Origin: Gemmatimonadota bacterium
GTDB taxonomy: Bacteria > JAAXHH01
Assembly (NCBI GenBank): GCA_026706345.1
Contig: JAPOYX010000265.1
Span: forward strand, 1-59,785
Length of the DNA: 59,785 nucleotides
Reading direction: 5' to 3'
A program made the translations under genes and the position numbers. The notes beneath the pieces were generated by a model. It did no database searches. It saw only the letters and a list, made by a program, of their open reading frames with translations, and was not told the DNA's origin. The first letter of the stretch is position 1, and each line of letters begins with the position of its first letter. This document shows positions 35,849 to 43,858 of this stretch, piece after piece.

Positions 35849-38800
35849 TCACTGCAGATCCTTCAGTACGGCGTACCGTCTCGCTTCTTCCCGGGAGTCG
35901 GCCAGGACCAGATAGGCGGGCATTTCCTTGGCACCGTGGGCGGGCACCTCGAACTTCGTCTTGAGTCTGAAGTGTCCTCCGCCGATGCCCCAACTGTCCA
36001 TTCTGGCTACTTTCAAGGGCGATACGAGCACGAGAGTCCGTCCGGTTCGCGGATTGGCGGCAGCGGTCCAGTGACCGCCATGGTGACGGAAGTGCCAGTC
36101 GATCCGTTTTCGTTCGTAGTCCGCTGAGAACAGGACGGTGTCGTGCATCTCGCCATCGGGCTGCAAAAAGAGATTCCACCCACCGTTCAGTTGGCGAGGC
36201 GTGCCCCCTCCATTCACGAGTCTCCATACCAGCTTGATCACCGGGCTGGCGCCCAGGGTCAGCGTATCGAGTTCCAGAGTCAGTCCGCGGGTCTCTTCGA
36301 GGGATAGCACCGCCCGCTGGCGAACGCCAGTCCATTCGATGCCGCGCGCATCTTTGCAGAAAACCGTCTCCGCCGTAAAGGTCTCACCTTCCAAGGGTGC
36401 TGTCCAGGAAAGTCGGCCCATCTCTACTCTCGGCTGCAGACCGCCGTACCAGGGGTAACTTGCTCCGAAAACCCTTGGGTTCGGAAAGGCCGATGCCAGG
36501 TGGTTACATTCGTCCCCCGCGTCTCGGATTGCGCTCACAGAGCCCAGGAAAGAAGGGACCACGTCGATTTCGAGCCGCCGATTACGAATGGTGAATATCC
36601 TGTGGCGCGCGGATTCGCCTTCTTCCACCTCCACGGCGGACCCGTCTCCCAAACGGATGAGCGGTACATCGGCCTCGACGTTGCGCTCCCCGCCTTCGAG
36701 TACCATCCGGCCGTTGTACACACCCGGTGGTTGGGACGTGGCCAGTCGCACCGACCCGGTGAAAGGGGTTTTCCAGTCGATTTCCGAGAATGAAATCCAC
36801 ATGGGATCGCAGCGCCAGCCGTCGGGCATGGCAAAGGTGACGGTTCCGCTGGCCTTCCGGGTCTTCCATTGCGCTACGCGGAACCGGATTTCTGTCTCTT
36901 CCCCGATGACCACGGCCGTCGGTGGATCGGTCGACACCTCGAATTCGCCCAGGACCGGTGGGAGCGGGTCGAACTGGTTGACCTGGTGCCCATTCGTGCG
37001 CCGCCACACCCGGCGCACGCCCTGCCAACCGCCGTCGCCAACGAAGAGACGAAGCAGACCAATGGATATCCGCGACTGTGGCGCGCAGGTCGTCTCCCGG
37101 CTCACAGACTGGAATTCGTACCCGTTCCATTCGATTTCGTCCAAGTCGCCAGGCCAGAGGACCCCGATCGTTCCATGCGACATTTCAAAAGCACCCCACG
37201 TCTCAGCGAATGAATCACCACGCTTGAAGGCGTAGTCGTCCGGCGCAGGACGGTCGGCGCATTGCGCTCTCAGAACCCCGTCCCCGAGCGGCAGCGTCAG
37301 CGTCGTAAACTCCGAGCCCCCATTCGTCACGAACTGGTAGAGGCGAAAGGTACGGGGGTCGAACCCGGTGTTTTCCACTACATGTTCCACCGAAATGACC
37401 GGTCCGGCGTTCAACCGGATGATCCGGCTGAAGACCAGGCCGGGGGTCTTTTTCGGTGCATAGGTTGCCGAGAGGACCACGCCGTGCCCGTCCCGTTCGG
37501 CTTTCAGCTTGAAGTCCGACTCGCTGTATTCGCTCGGCCACTTCGGCGGTATGGGGCGCGCGCCTTCGGTGCCCAGATACCTTCCGGTGGTCCGGTCCCT
37601 GATCTTCAACTGGCCGCCCCCGGCCTCCAGAGTCGCCCTGAAGATTTCGTTCTCGAACCGTACCGCGCCGTCCTGATGGAACAGCAGTCCGCCCGGCTCC
37701 AGCGCGAAGACGGCGTGTTTCGCATCCGCCAAGTCGACCGTTCCGCCCTTCCATTCCACGCGGCCCGAAAAGGTCACTTCGAAGACGCCCGGACCGTCCG
37801 CCGCGAGGACCGTTTCGAATCCTCCGTATCCCCGGGCGGGCACCGCGTTGGTTTGCGCGCTCTCGTCCACCGAGAGGCCGTCTGAAACGGTGAGGCGAAC
37901 CCGCGCTTCGACATCATCGGGCAACTGGCTGCGCAGGATTACGCGCACGGGCTGCGAGTTGCCGGGCGCCAGCGTGATCTCCTCCGGATCAATGGAAACA
38001 ACCATCTCGACCCGGGGGCGAATGCCGGTGGCGAGCTCGATGGGAAGATCGTCCCAGCGAATGTCGGAGCGGACCCTCGGCGCGGTCTTATCCCTGTCCA
38101 CGGCCTCGGCCTTCGCCGATACGCTTACCGGCGCCTCGAGGGTAATCGTCTCACCGGGTCCTAACGTTGCTCGATGATGGAAGTCGACGGACAGGTCGCC
38201 CGACTCCTTCGCAGTCAACGAGAGGACGACCGGCGTGTCCCTCCGGTTCTGCAGTTTCCACCGCAGGACCGTCTTCCCTCCCCGCACGGGTTCGATGTCG
38301 TCCACCGTAGCAGCCGCGTATAACTCTGCCGTCTCCACCGCCGTCACGTGCCGGGCCTCGCGGTCCACCCGGACCGTCAATTCCTCCCGGGCTTCGGCAG
38401 ACGCGGCCTCATCGGACGGCGCATATCGTTCGGCAGGCGCCGAGAATCGGTAGGTGAAAACCCGCAGCCCTTCCCACTCTTCCTCGTCGGGCACCTGCTC
38501 GACCGACCTCTGCAGGGACTCGTACCAGTCGTGCCGGTCGAAGAAGTACCGTGTACACGGCATCGAAAGGATCGCGGGCATGTAGTTGCGCATCACCGGA
38601 TAGGGTCCGGCGTCCCAGAAGAAGCCCGTCCGCTTGTAGGGCGCCATCGCCTTCACGTTCCCCGACCAGGTGTCGAGGTCGACGTGGGCCTTCTTGTCCT
38701 CGATGGTCTTCTCCACCGAGCGGACGAGCATCCGCCGGCCGATACTCCTGCCCTGGAAACGTGGAGAGACGTTCAGCAGCGCGAGGTACAGGGCCTCGCC

Positions 38801-39034
38801 GTCGTCCTTGTCGTATACCAGGGAACAGTACCCGCCGATCTTTTCCCCTTCATCCCACACGAAGACCGCGATGTATTCTTCCCGCTCGTGCCAGTCCCGG
38901 ATGTCCCGCGCGTTCGTGGGCACGCCGCCGTTCCACGTGCCGGGCCATTCGAGGTCACTTTCGTTCCACATTTCGGCGAGCGCGTCGGCATCCCGTACGG
39001 GGTCGATCAGCCTTAGATTGGCTTCTTTCGCCAT
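35849..39034 (-). CDS. GNAT acetyltransferase fused to a very large multi-domain beta-sandwich protein
   Basis: The first 155 residues of 1061 are a GNAT domain with the acetyl-CoA loop RFQGRSIGRRM. The rest is beta-rich without known catalytic motifs: about 180-330 a sandwich with YAAATVDDIEPVRGG, about 340-440 an Ig/NEW3-like domain (SIDPEEITLAPGNSQPVRV), then two large domains that look related to mutarotase-like super-sandwiches, one opening with FENEIFRATLEAGGGQLKI (about 470) and a second with IRNRRLEIDVVPSFLG (about 810), plus a NEW3-like strand set between them. There is no signal peptide. The gene ends the DUF4202-sulfatase-GNAT operon (12 nt after the sulfatase). Glycan recognition or modification is inferred from the sandwich domains only. 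Confidence 0.72.
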   Translation of the reverse strand: MAKEANLRLIDPVRDADALAEMWNESDLEWPGTWNGGVPTNARDIRDWHEREEYIAVFVWDEGEKIGGYCSLVYDKDDGEALYLALLNVSPRFQGRSIGRRMLVRSVEKTIEDKKAHVDLDTWSGNVKAMAPYKRTGFFWDAGPYPVMRNYMPAILSMPCTRYFFDRHDWYESLQRSVEQVPDEEEWEGLRVFTYRFSAPAERYAPSDEAASAEAREELTVRVDREARHVTAVETAELYAAATVDDIEPVRGGKTVLRWKLQNRRDTPVVLSLTAKESGDLSVDFHHRATLGPGETITLEAPVSVSAKAEAVDRDKTAPRVRSDIRWDDLPIELATGIRPRVEMVVSIDPEEITLAPGNSQPVRVILRSQLPDDVEARVRLTVSDGLSVDESAQTNAVPARGYGGFETVLAADGPGVFEVTFSGRVEWKGGTVDLADAKHAVFALEPGGLLFHQDGAVRFENEIFRATLEAGGGQLKIRDRTTGRYLGTEGARPIPPKWPSEYSESDFKLKAERDGHGVVLSATYAPKKTPGLVFSRIIRLNAGPVISVEHVVENTGFDPRTFRLYQFVTNGGSEFTTLTLPLGDGVLRAQCADRPAPDDYAFKRGDSFAETWGAFEMSHGTIGVLWPGDLDEIEWNGYEFQSVSRETTCAPQSRISIGLLRLFVGDGGWQGVRRVWRRTNGHQVNQFDPLPPVLGEFEVSTDPPTAVVIGEETEIRFRVAQWKTRKASGTVTFAMPDGWRCDPMWISFSEIDWKTPFTGSVRLATSQPPGVYNGRMVLEGGERNVEADVPLIRLGDGSAVEVEEGESARHRIFTIRNRRLEIDVVPSFLGSVSAIRDAGDECNHLASAFPNPRVFGASYPWYGGLQPRVEMGRLSWTAPLEGETFTAETVFCKDARGIEWTGVRQRAVLSLEETRGLTLELDTLTLGASPVIKLVWRLVNGGGTPRQLNGGWNLFLQPDGEMHDTVLFSADYERKRIDWHFRHHGGHWTAAANPRTGRTLVLVSPLKVARMDSWGIGGGHFRLKTKFEVPAHGAKEMPAYLVLADSREEARRYAVLKDLQ

Positions 39035-39046
39035 CTTGTCTCCTCT

Positions 39047-40429
39047 TTATCTCAAGTGGTTCCCGCCATGGTCAGGCTCCCCGCGTCGACCGGGCGGGAG
39101 TACCGCATTATCATGAGGAATCGCCCCTGCTTCGTTCACCTCGTAGCCGAACCGTTCCAGGTAGTGGTCGGCGGGAAGCAACGCATCGCCGCGAAGCGCC
39201 ATCTCCTGCTCCAGCCGGCCGTCCAGCCGGCGCTGCAGCGATGTGTGTTCCGTGCGTCCCACGAGGTTCCGCATCTGAAACGGATCCTTCCTGTTGTCGA
39301 ACAGCAACCAGGGGCCGTCGAGGTTGCGAACGTATGTATGGCCGCGGGTCCTGATTCCCCGCCACGGCTGGCCCCGGTATTCCGAAAAAGGCGCGATGCT
39401 CATGATATAGGCGGCTTCGTTGCCCCTGAAGGCTTCGCCCCGGACGGCCGGCGCATGGTCGCGGCCTTCGCAGGTGCCGGGGACGGGGACTCGGGCCAGG
39501 CCGAGTAGCGTCGGCATGATGTCCACCACGTTGAAAGGCGTTTCGATGCGAAGTCCCGCATACGCCTGTCCGGGGCAACGCATGACGAAGGGGACGCGAA
39601 CGGACTCGTCCCACGGGTGCTGCTTGCGCTGCCGGCCGTGCGATCCGAGCATGTCGCCGTGGTCCGATGTATAGACGAAAACCGTGTTTTCCGTCAATCC
39701 CCGTTCATCGAGCGCACGGCCTATCCGCGCCAGCTGATCGTCGAGGGCCGTGATATGGGCATAGTAGCCCAAAAGGTCGGTGCGACTGGGTTCGGGGCAG
39801 TTGGGGCGAGCTTCGATCTCCTCCGGCGGATACCGGTCGAGATAGCGACCGGGCACGGCATCGTAGGGATTATGCGGCGGTCCCCACGAAAGCACCAGGG
39901 CGAAGGTACGGTCCCCTTTCCTGGTCCGTATGTAATCGATGGCCAGGGAAGTCTGTGCCTCCGCGTCGTAACCCGTCCAGTAGAGCGGATCCTCCGAATC
40001 CCGGTAATACACAGAGTGCATGTAATCGTGCGTGCAGTTGCCCACCGCCCAGAATTCGAATCCCCGCCTCCGCGGCCCGGGCGGGGTATATCCGCCCCGG
40101 GACGGGCCGTCGAGATGCCATTTCCCGATGTAGGCCGTGTCATAGCCTGCCCCACGCAGGACGGTTCCCAGAGTCGGCCGGTCCGCCGGCAACCTGACGT
40201 CGTTCATGAACATGCCGGTCGTCAACGGGTACTGGCCGGTCAGAAAGGCTGCCCGCCAGGGCGTGCAGACCGGGATGTTGGCGACCGCCAGGTCGAATAC
40301 GACGCCTTCGCCGGCCATGCGGTCCATGTAAGGCGTTTGTACCTGGCGGCTCCCGCCGAATCCGGTACTGCACCATCGATGCTGATCGCCAAAAACGAAT
40401 ACGATATTCGCGGCGCGATGCCCGGACAT
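39047..40429 (-). CDS. Formylglycine-dependent sulfatase with CTPWR active-site motif
   Basis: Type I sulfatase, 460 residues. The modified Cys55 lies in CTPWR, which keeps the C-x-P-x-R core but has Trp where Ser is usual. Metal and sulfate contacts: FVFGDQHRWC (Asp near the N-terminus), GKWHLDGPS, YTSDHGDMLGSHGRQRKQ and WDESVRVPFV. No signal peptide is apparent, so cytoplasmic action is likely. It lies between DUF4202 (36 nt) and the GNAT fusion (12 nt), suggesting that the three act on one substrate. The other sulfatase in this window (21055-22614) is divergent in sequence and has CGPSR. Confidence 0.92.
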   Translation of the reverse strand: MSGHRAANIVFVFGDQHRWCSTGFGGSRQVQTPYMDRMAGEGVVFDLAVANIPVCTPWRAAFLTGQYPLTTGMFMNDVRLPADRPTLGTVLRGAGYDTAYIGKWHLDGPSRGGYTPPGPRRRGFEFWAVGNCTHDYMHSVYYRDSEDPLYWTGYDAEAQTSLAIDYIRTRKGDRTFALVLSWGPPHNPYDAVPGRYLDRYPPEEIEARPNCPEPSRTDLLGYYAHITALDDQLARIGRALDERGLTENTVFVYTSDHGDMLGSHGRQRKQHPWDESVRVPFVMRCPGQAYAGLRIETPFNVVDIMPTLLGLARVPVPGTCEGRDHAPAVRGEAFRGNEAAYIMSIAPFSEYRGQPWRGIRTRGHTYVRNLDGPWLLFDNRKDPFQMRNLVGRTEHTSLQRRLDGRLEQEMALRGDALLPADHYLERFGYEVNEAGAIPHDNAVLPPGRRGEPDHGGNHLR

Positions 40430-40465
40430 GGATTTCGATCTCCGTATTACTCGCCCCGGACCCGG

Positions 40466-41101
40466 TTACGTGCTCCGGTCCGCCCGGTCCGCCTGGTCCG
40501 CCCGGTCCGCCCGGCCCGCCCGGATCGCGCGGTCCAGCAACGATTTCAACGCTGGAGCAAAGTCGATGTCCCGGGCCGCGGCCTGGCCCGAGGCCGACAT
40601 CTTCTTCCAGGTCTTCGCCAGGATTTCGACCAGTTTCTCCTCGCTGTGCTTCTCCGCGAACGCGGGCAGGTAATACCGGAGAAACACCAGGCAGGCTACG
40701 TCCTCGAGGGTCTGCGCTTCGGGATCGGCCTTGAATCGCTCTTTTCTGACGAGGGACTGCACACGCTCCACGAGCGTATCGTCATAGCCGACGTCCCGCA
40801 GGATCGAGCCCGCGGTCTGGGCATGGTACCAGGCCAGTTCCGTCCGCCACTGCCGGTAGCCGAGCCGGCCGACGGGGAAATCGCCGCGGGGTATCTTCCA
40901 CCGTTGAATATGCTGGCAACGCACGGCAAGGCGCAATGCTTCCGACGCACCGGGCGCCAGGTCTTCCAGGCAGGCGGACATCCGACGGCCGTACAGAAGC
41001 GCCTTCGGAATCGGCCGGCCGTCGACTTCTTCGGATTCCGGGTCGGCGCCGTTCGCGGTGTCGATGCGTTCTATCGCGTCCGAGAATCGATCATGATCCA
41101 T
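40466..41101 (-). CDS. DUF4202 protein
   Basis: The 211-residue product matches DUF4202 along its length: RFSDAIERIDTANGADP, KALLYGRRMSACLEDLAP, RCQHIQRWKIPR (His/Arg core), YHAQTAGSILRDVGYDD, LEDVACLVFLRYYLPAF, KHSEEKLVEILAKTWKKMS. Function of the family is unknown; the His-containing helical pattern recalls HD-type folds but I do not assign it. A 20-residue tail of RAD units encoded by the GC-rich 9 bp repeat extends it beyond the family core. ATG 41101 lacks a clear ribosome binding site and sits just after a strong terminator, so how it is transcribed is unclear. First gene of the sulfatase operon. Confidence 0.8.
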   Translation of the reverse strand: MDHDRFSDAIERIDTANGADPESEEVDGRPIPKALLYGRRMSACLEDLAPGASEALRLAVRCQHIQRWKIPRGDFPVGRLGYRQWRTELAWYHAQTAGSILRDVGYDDTLVERVQSLVRKERFKADPEAQTLEDVACLVFLRYYLPAFAEKHSEEKLVEILAKTWKKMSASGQAAARDIDFAPALKSLLDRAIRAGRADRADQADRADRST

Positions 41102-41121
41102 CAATCTTTTCGCTTTCAATT

Positions 41122-41156
41122 AAAAAGCCGCCGGATGTTGACTCCGGCGGCTTTTT
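41122..41156. terminator. Strong intrinsic terminator after the sigma-like regulator gene
   Basis: GCCGCCGG (41127-41134) and CCGGCGGC (41144-41151) pair perfectly around a 9 nt loop, flanked by A5 and T5, so it can work on both strands. On the minus strand it ends transcription of 41188-41616, isolating it from the DUF4202 operon. Confidence 0.88.
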
Positions 41157-41187
41157 CGTCGTGGCATGAGGCGGTGCGGGAATGCGC

Positions 41188-41616
41188 TCAGGCGGAAATG
41201 GCGAGCCGGTCACGGTACTCCTGCTTCCCGAAGGTCGGTTTGACGGGACGAAAATCGATACCATGCCGGGTGCACAGTTTGCGCAACTTGTTGACCGCGC
41301 CCCCGATATGCTTGCCATCCCGGCAGATCCCGAACAGATGCTGACTCACGACCCTGCGCGAGATACCGAGGATCTCCGCGACCTCCTGCTGGGTTTTCTG
41401 ATAGATGAAATACAGCACCACAACCTCGCACTGTTTCTGGGTCAGATACTGGGAAAGGAAATCGTAGACCGCGTCGGCCAGTTCGTCCACCCGATCCTCG
41501 CGCTGGTACCGATGCACCCGGTCCTCCCCCGTTTCGTACCAGATATTCGCTTCGTTGGGAAACTTTTCCAAATCAACCTGATCCAATCGTATTTCCCAGA
41601 ATTCAGGATTATACAT
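41188..41616 (-). CDS. Small sigma-70 region 4-like DNA-binding protein
   Basis: The 142-residue product has a helix-turn-helix of the sigma region 4 type (about 56-95: LTQKQCEVVVLYFIYQKTQQEVAEILGISRRVVSQHL in two helices with the EVAEILGISRRVVSQHL recognition core). Upstream residues 1-45 are acidic and aromatic and show no sigma region 2, so it is not a complete sigma factor; it may be a phage-like or ECF-remnant regulator. The C-terminal region is basic (NKLRKLCTRHGIDFRPVKP). It is flanked by strong terminators on both sides (41122-41156 and 41656-41684). ATG 41616 lies 12 nt after GGAGG, a long spacing. Confidence 0.75.
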   Translation of the reverse strand: MYNPEFWEIRLDQVDLEKFPNEANIWYETGEDRVHRYQREDRVDELADAVYDFLSQYLTQKQCEVVVLYFIYQKTQQEVAEILGISRRVVSQHLFGICRDGKHIGGAVNKLRKLCTRHGIDFRPVKPTFGKQEYRDRLAISA

Positions 41617-41655
41617 GAACTGACTTTACCTCCGGTTCGATACGTTCAAGGACAG

Positions 41656-41684
41656 AAAAAAACCGCGTGACTCTTGTCTCGCGG
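41656..41684 (-). terminator. Strong intrinsic terminator of the mini-gene
   Basis: CCGCG (41663-41667) pairs with CGCGG (41680-41684), and inside it GAC (41669-41671) pairs with GTC (41676-41678) around a TCTT loop, separated by one T-T mismatch. On the minus strand seven T residues (from A7 at 41656-41662) follow directly. It lies 40 nt before the sigma-like gene. Confidence 0.85.
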
Positions 41685-41725
41685 CTCCGGAGGACGTGCG
41701 TAGTACCCCTTTCAAAATCCGGATT

Positions 41726-41833
41726 TCAGGGGCTGCGCCAACAACACTCCGGAGACGGGAACGGCGTGCCTGCGTCAGGGACGAGGGCCTTCGGCCCGGT
41801 AACGGACCGCGTTGCATGGATATCTGTTGCCAT
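41726..41833 (-). CDS. Mini-gene encoding a peptide of 35 residues (37 if started upstream)
   Basis: Minus-strand ATG 41833 lies 7 nt after GGGAGG (41841-41846); another ATG at 41839 is too close to it. The product starts MATDIHATRSVTG and ends ECCWRSP, with no recognised family. The stop is 41726-41728, followed 40 nt later by the strong terminator. It lies between the PfkB-like gene (minus, ending 42104) and the sigma-like gene. A leader peptide, small regulator or peptide product are all possible. The underlying RNA also has a GGGCC-TTC-GGCCC stem (41785-41797), so a structured RNA cannot be excluded. Confidence 0.5.
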   Translation of the reverse strand: MATDIHATRSVTGPKALVPDAGTPFPSPECCWRSP

Positions 41834-41846
41834 CTTCATGCCTCCC

Positions 41847-42103
41847 TTTGTGTGTGTTATCCCGGGGCGGACGCTGGTCACAGATGCCTTTGCTGTACGA
41901 GCTGTCCATGGCGAATTGCACAGAGGATTCCCACGGGAATAAGGACGCTATCTACATATATACAATCCGGATGCACTTTTTCTTCGATTTGAAAAGAAAA
42001 AACAGAAAAAGGCAGGCCCCGGTTAAACAACCGCTCAGCCAATCTAACGTTGGAGTCCCGATCCGGTTCCCTCGATCTGCGATTCCAGGTCCTGCCGGGT
42101 GAA
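41847..42103 (-). promoter_or_regulatory. Upstream region of the mini-gene, AT-rich
   Basis: The stretch 41950-42020 is the most AT-rich of the area and includes TATATA (41956-41961 region) that could serve as a -10 box for a minus-strand transcript, with no convincing -35 box at the proper distance. A TTTTTCTT/AAAAGAAAAA inverted stretch (about 41975-42003) could fold. No gene seen. Confidence 0.3.
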
Positions 42104-43042
42104 CTAGTTCAAGGGCCCGGGAATGGAACAGGCCAGGGCAGCGGCGGCGTTGCCGTAACGCAGGGCGGAACGGGTGCAATCCTGCAGACAGCCGAGGAGG
42201 TAGCCCGCGGCGAAGGCGCCAGGCACCCCGTCGGGATCGATCGCCTTTATCCCGCTGATACGGTCTTCGAAGACCTCGCCGGACGGGGAGACCGCGATAC
42301 CGCACAGGTCCCCCGCTCCGGCGGCGGGGAGGCGGTGCTCCACGACCGACAGGTTCTTTGTGACGAACCTGGCCCGCGCCCTGTCTGCCGCCGACGGCAT
42401 CGGCCCGTCGAACCCCCAGATCGTCTCCAGGGCCCGTAGCGTCACCATGAGGATATCGGCGGTTTCCACGAGATCGCGCACCCTTTTTTCGACCTCGACG
42501 TCGAGACGCTCCCCGTCCGGCGCGTCCAGCAGGATACTGACCCGGCTGTCTGTGGCCCGCGCCGTTTCGAGGGCGGCTTCCAGCCGGCCGGCGTTGGCGG
42601 AATCGAGCATGGGCGCCGTGAGGTCCAGATGAAAGACGGCCGCTTCACGGATGGAGGACCAATCCTCCGTGCCGGGACGGGCTGAGCGAAAGGCGGTATC
42701 GTCCATGTCGTACCAGGACAGGGTCGGCCGGGGCGCGCTCCCCGTCTCGGTGTAGCACAGCCCGGTGCGCCCGTCCGGTATCCGCACCACATATTCTGTA
42801 TCTACCCCGTGCTCCCGGACCTTGTTGACCAGCTTCATGCCCAGGGGCGTGTCTCCCACCACGGACAGCCATGCCGTCCGGAGGCCAAGCCGCGCAAGCC
42901 CCACCGCCGTTTCCAGGGCGCCGCCGGCCACGGTCACGCCGAAACCCCCGGCCTGCTCGAATCGTTCCCGGCCGGCCGGGGAGAGCCGCAGAAAGCCCTC
43001 GCCCCAGGCTAAGACGTCATACCTGGCTCCCTTTTTACTCAT
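42104..43042 (-). CDS. PfkB-family (KDG kinase-like) protein with degraded catalytic motif
   Basis: Length 312. The fold is PfkB: DVLAWGEGFLRLSP at the start, GGALETAVGLARLGLRTAWLSVVGDTPLG in place of the first signature, and the C-terminal helix region. The second signature, usually DTTGAGDAF with the catalytic Asp, reads DPDGVPGAFAAG, so that Asp is replaced by Gly and the anion hole is changed. Activity as a sugar kinase is therefore doubtful; a binding or regulatory role is possible. ATG 43042 overlaps the recO stop as ATGA, coupling the two genes. Last gene of the eno-ftsB-recO run. Confidence 0.72.
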   Translation of the reverse strand: MSKKGARYDVLAWGEGFLRLSPAGRERFEQAGGFGVTVAGGALETAVGLARLGLRTAWLSVVGDTPLGMKLVNKVREHGVDTEYVVRIPDGRTGLCYTETGSAPRPTLSWYDMDDTAFRSARPGTEDWSSIREAAVFHLDLTAPMLDSANAGRLEAALETARATDSRVSILLDAPDGERLDVEVEKRVRDLVETADILMVTLRALETIWGFDGPMPSAADRARARFVTKNLSVVEHRLPAAGAGDLCGIAVSPSGEVFEDRISGIKAIDPDGVPGAFAAGYLLGCLQDCTRSALRYGNAAAALACSIPGPLN

Positions 43043-43824
43043 CGGTGGTTCTCCTTGCCGTCCGCCTCGATCGACTCCAGGAACTTCAGCGATTTCAACT
43101 CCCGCCCGTCGTCCATCTGGTACAGGTAGAAGGCGCGGATCGCGCGCTGAATCTCCTGCCGGGACGTTCTGACGGGTTTCAGCCTGGACAGATGTTCCAA
43201 CGGCATTTCGCGGACACGGGACAACAGCCGCGTGGTGCCGAGGGAGAGTTGCATCGCTTCGCCGTCCTGGGCCTGGCAGTCGCGGCACAGAATCCCGCCC
43301 AGGGACGGACTGAAACGGACCGACGCTTCCTCCGGGCGCCTACCGCATCCCATGCAGGCGGAGAACTCCGGCCCCGTGCCGTAAATGTCGGCAAATTCGA
43401 GTTGAAACCGCCAGAACAACATTTCGCACGCTGCCGCGGGCAACCGGTCGATCGCTTCCAGCGTGCGCATGATCAGTCCGAAGAGCTGTTCGCCCGGCTC
43501 CTCGCCGAGGACCAGCCTGTTCACCAGTTCGCAAACGGCGCTGGCGTAGCCCACCTTCGTCAGGTCTTCCCCGATATGCCTGAAGAACGGCCCCGGCTCG
43601 ACCCTGGAAAGATGCTGCAATTCGCGGTTTTCGCGGCGGTTGAACGATACCGTGATCACGCAGAACGGCTGCAGGGAGGAGGCCATCCTGCTCTTTGGAC
43701 GCCGTGCTCCCCGGGCTACGAGCTTGACCTTTCCGAATGCCCGCGCGTACACCGTGACCAGGAGACTGGTATCGCCCAGCGGGATCCGGTTAAGCACGAT
43801 GGCTTCCGAGGATTGAATGGCCAT
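43039..43824 (-). CDS. recO: RecO, recombination mediator
   Basis: RecO helps load RecA onto SSB-coated DNA in the RecFOR pathway. The N-terminal OB domain starts SEAIVLNRIPLGDTSLLVTVY and includes GKVKLVARGARRPKSR; the C-terminal zinc site is seen as CMGCGRRPEEAS and CRDCQAQDG (two CxxC pairs). Length 261. Overlaps the next gene by 4 nt and follows ftsB by 34 nt. Confidence 0.92.
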   Translation of the reverse strand: MAIQSSEAIVLNRIPLGDTSLLVTVYARAFGKVKLVARGARRPKSRMASSLQPFCVITVSFNRRENRELQHLSRVEPGPFFRHIGEDLTKVGYASAVCELVNRLVLGEEPGEQLFGLIMRTLEAIDRLPAAACEMLFWRFQLEFADIYGTGPEFSACMGCGRRPEEASVRFSPSLGGILCRDCQAQDGEAMQLSLGTTRLLSRVREMPLEHLSRLKPVRTSRQEIQRAIRAFYLYQMDDGRELKSLKFLESIEADGKENHR

Positions 43825-43858
43825 GGGGAGGCCCGGAGGTTCCAGGGAGAATATCGCT

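Noticed and set aside
41626-42102. ORFs of 63-98 residues on either strand around the mini-gene
   Set aside because: They cross the terminator, lack ribosome binding sites and conflict with the better-supported short ORF at 41726-41833.
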